A stretch of DNA of 64,000 bases from Caprimulgus europaeus (Eukaryota > Chordata > Aves > Caprimulgiformes > Caprimulgidae): assembly GCA_907165065.1 (NCBI GenBank), contig OU015525.1, positions 42,514,037 to 42,578,036 on the forward strand, read 5' to 3'. Within the stretch, counting starts at the first letter, position 1. Every line of letters starts with the position of its first letter. The translations under genes and the position numbers were made by a program. This document shows, one piece after another, positions 58,823 to 64,000 of the stretch. The notes under the pieces were generated by a model. The model was not told where the DNA came from. It did no database searches and saw only the letters and a program-made list of their open reading frames with translations.

Positions 58823-61800
58823 AAAGCGTAAGCCTGTCCTCTGCTGTGTTGTGTTGATCTGGCCTTGTGCTCAGCACAGATTTGGGTTAGTAGTCTCTGA
58901 GATCATACTTGAGGGGCTGTCTCTCTCCCCATGTCATGTTACCATATTTATAATTAGAAGCATGTGCAGCAGACTTGCACTCTAACTGGAGAAGAGGACA
59001 AGGATTATTTTGAGATCTTTTGTGGTGTCTGTTTAAAACATTGTCCCTTGCATGTTGTCTGAACACAGCAAAGGTGACACATACTTGCAAAAATTAAGGT
59101 GGAAAATATAATTTCTAAACTATTAGTGCATTTCTTAGAATATAAGTTATCCTGGTTAAGTAGAGGGTGAGTGTATGTCGGGGTAGGAGTAGCGCATATC
59201 AATTTGTTCCTTTTGATAAGAGAGCGGCAGTTACAGAAGGATCATTTGAAAGAATTTTTCTGTATGTTATCCTGTAGGGTAGGTTGTTATCAGAGTGTTC
59301 TTGAGACTTTATTTGGTTTTAAGCTAGCAGTTAGTTTCTCTGGAAGACTGGCTCAGAGTGATGTGAGGATGTTGAGATTTTAATTGCACAGGTTGGGTTC
59401 ATTCGCATATTGTGGTAAAGCAAAGCAAGTGAAAATGAAGAACGGTAGCGTGCATACCCGGCCGTCATAGGAGCTGCTTCAGAGTCATTTGGACAGTGTC
59501 CAAGCAGTCATGCGTCTCCTTCTGCATGTGCACATTGCTCAAGAAGGTTGTGCTCCTGATTTTGATCCACAGCTCAATGACATTATATGAGGAGTTGCTG
59601 AAGAGAGAGAGGAAAAAAAAAAGACATTTTTAATACCTTTCTATTTTCAAGGACCGTACTAATAGTTAGCATTCTGATGCAGAGTTGATAATCGGTATTA
59701 TCAAGTAGCAAGCACTTGATTACAAGATACCAAGTTACATAATACTGTATTATACTGGAGGACCTGATTGAATGCATGGATACCAAGCAGGCAAAAAAAG
59801 TATCACTAATATGTAAATCTAATCTAATTACTGGAGTTACAAGGTGTCTATTTTGTAGTTGATTTGTTGTAGTAATGATCTGGGTGTACAAGTTGAAAGA
59901 TCCTTACATAAATTCTTCTTCGTAAAAGCCTACAGCATGATGAATGGTGATAGAGAAATTGCTAACCATGGGGTTTTTTTAAGCTAATTAGGATTCTGTG
60001 GTTATTGTGAAAGTTACTTTTCTATTTATGAGCTAATTCATATTGCAAATCCCCTTCTAATTTAGAGATCACTTGAAAGAGAAGTTGGAAGACATCATAG
60101 CCGTGTACTGGCTATTTCTATCCCCATTCGTAAGCAGGCTTGGAAGTAAATGTACTTTGGTGATGAGTTTTTTAATGGAATTTGAGTGTAACTAGATTGT
60201 TAATAATATAGAAATAATATGTTGGCACTTGTCAATAGAAATATCAAACCAAATTTATTGATACAAAATGTTAATTTGGAGACTCAGATGGAGCTGGCTA
60301 TTGTTGGCTGGTTAGGAGAACCACCTGTGGTGTCAGGGCATTTCTTACTTGTCTTCTGTCCATCTCCAGGTGTGTGTTTTCCTTTTGTTGTTCAGGTTTA
60401 CAGTCCCTGGTTCCAGTAGGGTTCTGAGCTCAAACTACGAGCTCAAGCAACAGCTAGAGTAGCTTTTTACACGCATCTGCAATGTTGACAGTTCCTTTTG
60501 GGAACAAATTTTGCAGCTGGGCCTGCTATCTTTATCACATCAAGGTGGAATGATTACAGTGTGCTATATTTAAATATCTAGTAGTTTGTGCATCTAGAAA
60601 ATGAGCTGTTGTAGAATGTGGTAGCCTGCTTTCTATGTGAAATGACTTCTTTAAGTGTTATACGAATTTCTCTCTGACCTGTGTTGGTTGCCTGTTGATT
60701 GAAAGTAAAATGTAAAACTACTTTGTTGGCTAGTTGGGTTCCAAATGTCTTGCATCTGTCCTGCTGTGTAGTGCAGTAGGTCCAGTATTTGCGAATGCTT
60801 GAGAGCAGCTCTGCTTAAGGAATATTCTGATGGGTTTCTGACCTCAGAACTTTTCCAAACTTTTATTTTCTTGTTATGAAATAGCTCATATTTTCTTACT
60901 TCCTAAGACTTATTTTTGAAACGGTATTTTTTCTTTTTCAGGAGAGTAGGAAAGTTTTGTTGGTGTGTTCAGTATTTCAATATCCTGTTCTTGTTACTTG
61001 GAGGGATTAGGTAAAAGTAATGTCTGTATGATAGCCAGACAGTGCGTCAGTCTTCATTATTACTCTTTAAGGTGTGTTTGAAAGGCCAGTATGCTGTTTT
61101 CAGCTGAAACAGATCAAAAGTAAGGTGTATTTTAGAGCTAGAAAGCAGCATTGAAGAACTAATCAAAGGGAAAGGTTTACTTCTCTCATGAGTTAAAAAA
61201 ATCAGACAACTCTTAGCAAACCTCAAATAGAAATTCTGCTAAGAATGGCATGCTGCTGAAATCCTATTTCTGTGAACATTTGAGGTAGCTGTTCCCAAAT
61301 TCCCAAATTTTATTTTGATTTACTACTCAGGTTCTCTTTTGTAACTGATTTATCTATCACTTTTTTGTATGATTGAATATGTTGATGCTACATTCTGTAA
61401 AATATATTCTTTTGTCTATTATATAGATTGTAGATATGGCTGTAGCAGATTTTGCTCTTTATCATTTACATGGTGGTGTTTTCCTTATATTACAGGGACT
61501 CTGAATGTCAGTGACTTATCTCAAATTTTGGTTTTGGTTTATTAATGCCAAATAACTGTGCCAGTATGTCCAGAGTGTGGATATTTGACCCTTAGTGTAG
61601 TTGTGCCTAGGGCAGACAGTTCATACTGACAAAATAATGCTTTTATTTATACAATTTTCCTTCCATTCTCTAAAGTGTGTATTTTTATTAAATTCAGATG
61701 AAGTGGAGATTCTTATATAAGAACATTGTGTAACTGGACTAGCAGCCCTCTCCTAATATATTATGCTTATGCTGTATTGCAGGTATTCTGCTAGTAAACT

Positions 61801-64000
61801 CAAGATTACTTATTTGTTTATTGTAAATAAAAATAGTTTTTACAAATACTTCTGTTACCTGCTGATTGAAAGAGACTTAATTCAAACCCAGGGAATGCTT
61901 CTTTAAACAAAAAATGAAAGTATGACTCAAAATTCTCAGTTCTGTCTGAATGAAAAAAAGGGGGTGTAATGTGTAAACTTTACTTATGTTATGTGAAAGA
62001 CTTGGAGATAAAATACCTATACATTTCAAAAAGCAGATGTAATATAATAACAATTTAGTATATGTTATAGCTGCAAACAGCACAACCAGGGTTCAGTAAG
62101 GCAGGAATACAGTTGCAGTATCTCAACAGTTGTGGGTTGTGATTTTTTGTTTGTTTGTTTTTACTACTGGGGAAGTATGCTGTTTCTAACTTGTTACTGC
62201 AAAGTAGTTCAGTTTATTCCATATAAGTACAGAAAGTTGCACCACGGAAAAGTTGGTGCAGGGAGAGGAGGAGAAGAACTGTCTGAGAAAGGGATTCTTA
62301 GGTCTGCTCTTACTATAACCATTGTTTATGTGATTGTGGTCTTGGTTAACCAGAGAAAGAGTGTTAATGAAAGAAGCATTGGTGCCGACTTGTCTGAGTT
62401 TCATGTAAGAAATAAAGGAATTTTTGTTGTTTGTTTCTTGCAGAATTGTTTGCAAACACTAAGATTTTACATGATAATTATTTTTAAAGAGTATATGTCT
62501 ACAGGGAGAACTTTCCCACCAGTGTGGAGTCAGTCAGTAACTTGAATAAACCACCTGAAGCTCCATATAACCAAGAGCACCATTCTTTGCAAAGTGAATG
62601 TATTAATCTCTGTAATTGGAAGGAGACTTGTAGTCTACAAATGGTTTTGAAGTGGCAAAATTATACATTAAAAATAAAAAAAAAAAGCTGGCAAAACCTT
62701 CAGTTAACTGTCAAAGACAGAGTTGCAGACAGCTGTGGAAAGACTCTTTCCATCAATTAAAAACAAAAAAGGCAGAAAGAAGTGTACTTCTACAGGCTGT
62801 GGGCTGTTTCCTAGCAATTAGAATGTCAGAAACCCTTATTTTGCTTTCTTAGATATGTTAACTGAGACACAGAAATTTAATTTTCTGTCAGGTAAGAGAT
62901 GTGGGGTTTTGAAAAATGTGGTGAAGTGTTTTGTTTTTTTTTTTTTTACTGTTGAAGGAGAAAAACTTTTGTCTGATCCACTGTATGGATTGTATTTTGG
63001 CAATCCCTCAAATAATGAAAAAAGCTGTGTAAATAGATACTAACCCTCAGATGTGAATATGCATGTGGAATCATGACACAGTGCCTAATAATGTGCTTGT
63101 TGCCTCATAAACATGTCTGAAACTCACTTTCCTAGAATTCACGATATAAGTTGCGTTTTAACTTGGAAGAAGCTGCATTGTTTTGGGACACACAGATTTC
63201 AAAGCTACTCTTTAATGTACAATGTTTTCTGACCTGTGCAGATGCAGTTGCTTTTGATCTCCTGCTGTTCCACCACTGATCTTGTTGAGGATCTGTGAAG
63301 GTATTGCTGCACTTGCTTTGCTGAATGACAAACTTCCATGTAATTCAGAATTGCAGAAGCAATTCTGAATATGGTAGTCATATGTAACTCTTAAGTATTA
63401 AGTTGGTATTGTATAAAATGATTAATCTTAAAGAGAGGGGTGAAAAAACCCTCTTGTATTATGGATTACTGTATACTAAATTACTGAGCTCTAAAATTCC
63501 TTTTTAGTCAGTTGGGAAGTAGGGGGGACTAGGTGTGTTTCCTGGGTGCTCTGCAGAACTGCAGCTTCATTCCTGTGTTGAGCAGAAAAGACTTGCTTTA
63601 CTGACCAGCAGCTGAGTTTGAGAGCTGCTAACAACACACTGACTGTTGGAGATGCTGTAATTAAGTAACCGCCTCTGTGCCTGATGTACATCTCGACAGA
63701 GTATAAATAGAGCTCCAGATGGCACCTTACAGATGTCAGGGATTGACAGTCTTTCTCTAAGACTACAGTGTGGCTTGAATATGAGGTTTATAGGCTTTGG
63801 TATAAGGTGGTAATGGGAGATAGGATCTCCACCCGGAGTAACATGTATCTCGGTGATTAGATCTGATCTTCTGGTTAAATTTATTTTGAAGGAGCAGAGG
63901 AAATTTTACTCTGCAGCTACATCGGGAGGAGCCCTACTATTTATTCATCACATAGTTTAGGATTTTGTTTTAAAGAAGTTTTACTTTAAGTTTTTTAAGT

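Larger units (their letters stand above)
57145..64000 (+). other. Candidate first intron, continuing beyond the window
   Basis: After the CpG island ends (about 57.6-57.8 kb), the remaining 6.2 kb is AT-rich. The plus strand visibly favours T over A, with many T runs such as 58804-58822 and 62934-62947. T-over-A on the sense strand is common in vertebrate transcribed introns and agrees with plus-strand transcription. No exon with good splice sites and an open frame in the right phase was found. No CR1 or LTR copy was seen here, unlike the previous 50 kb. A G11 run with further Gs lies at 57876-57891. Confidence 0.4.

Noticed and set aside
60942-61010. Exon-like 69-base segment with a good acceptor and a weak GTAAAA donor
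   Set aside because: In the phase left by the candidate first exon it meets a TAG within three codons, and no other support exists.
1-64000. CRISPR array, rRNA, tRNA or prokaryotic operon
   Set aside because: No regularly spaced palindromic repeats, no cloverleaf with conserved boxes and no tightly packed genes were seen. The window is vertebrate in character.

Overview
The window reads as nuclear DNA from a bird, most likely a non-galliform (neoavian) one. It is mostly AT-rich, non-coding sequence. The evidence is at least eleven CR1 non-LTR retrotransposon copies of avian type, plus endogenous-retrovirus LTRs that resemble families I know from avian genomes. I see no bacterial-style operon, no CRISPR array, no rRNA and no convincing tRNA. 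The species cannot be fixed from the sequence alone.

Layout. From 1 to about 56.3 kb is a gene-poor stretch broken only by transposons and small tandem repeats. CR1 copies lie at 1.1, 8.1-9.0, 10.7-13.1, 15.8-16.2, 23.3-24.0, 26.8, 27.2-27.8, 29.9, 36.4, 37.9-39.2 and 49.9 kb; nine of the eleven are on the minus strand. The 10.7-13.1 kb copy keeps a GC-rich 5' leader, an ORF1 with a zinc-knuckle-like motif and an SGNH-esterase relic, part of the reverse transcriptase and the 3' tail, but has lost the endonuclease and the C-terminal half of ORF2. The 37.9-39.2 kb copy is 5'-truncated but carries an open 412-codon frame with all reverse-transcriptase catalytic motifs from motif A onward, so it is probably the youngest. 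LTR-like elements lie at 13.35-13.77 kb (minus), 31.3-32.5 kb (minus), 36.0-36.7 kb (plus, with a CR1 inserted inside it) and 43.7-44.4 kb (plus, same family as the 36.0 kb copy). All look like solo LTRs.

The only region that looks like a host gene is at the right end. A CpG island at about 56.48-57.6 kb has GC-box-like runs, an ETS-type site, a short upstream ORF in strong initiation context, and a candidate first coding exon (57117-57144) followed by a good splice donor. The remaining 6.9 kb looks like the start of a long, T-rich first intron of a plus-strand gene that continues beyond the window. I do not recognise the gene. Just upstream, 56372-56434 holds an ISRE-like site and further IRF half-sites, which suggests possible interferon responsiveness.

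I looked for a new biological system and did not find one that the sequence can support. The most useful leads are the interferon-type promoter cluster, the composite CR1 with a retained esterase ORF1, the nested LTR/CR1 insertion, the unclassified LTR with overlapping inverted repeats, the 43-bp minisatellite, and the unclassified GC-rich block at 54.03-54.52 kb.
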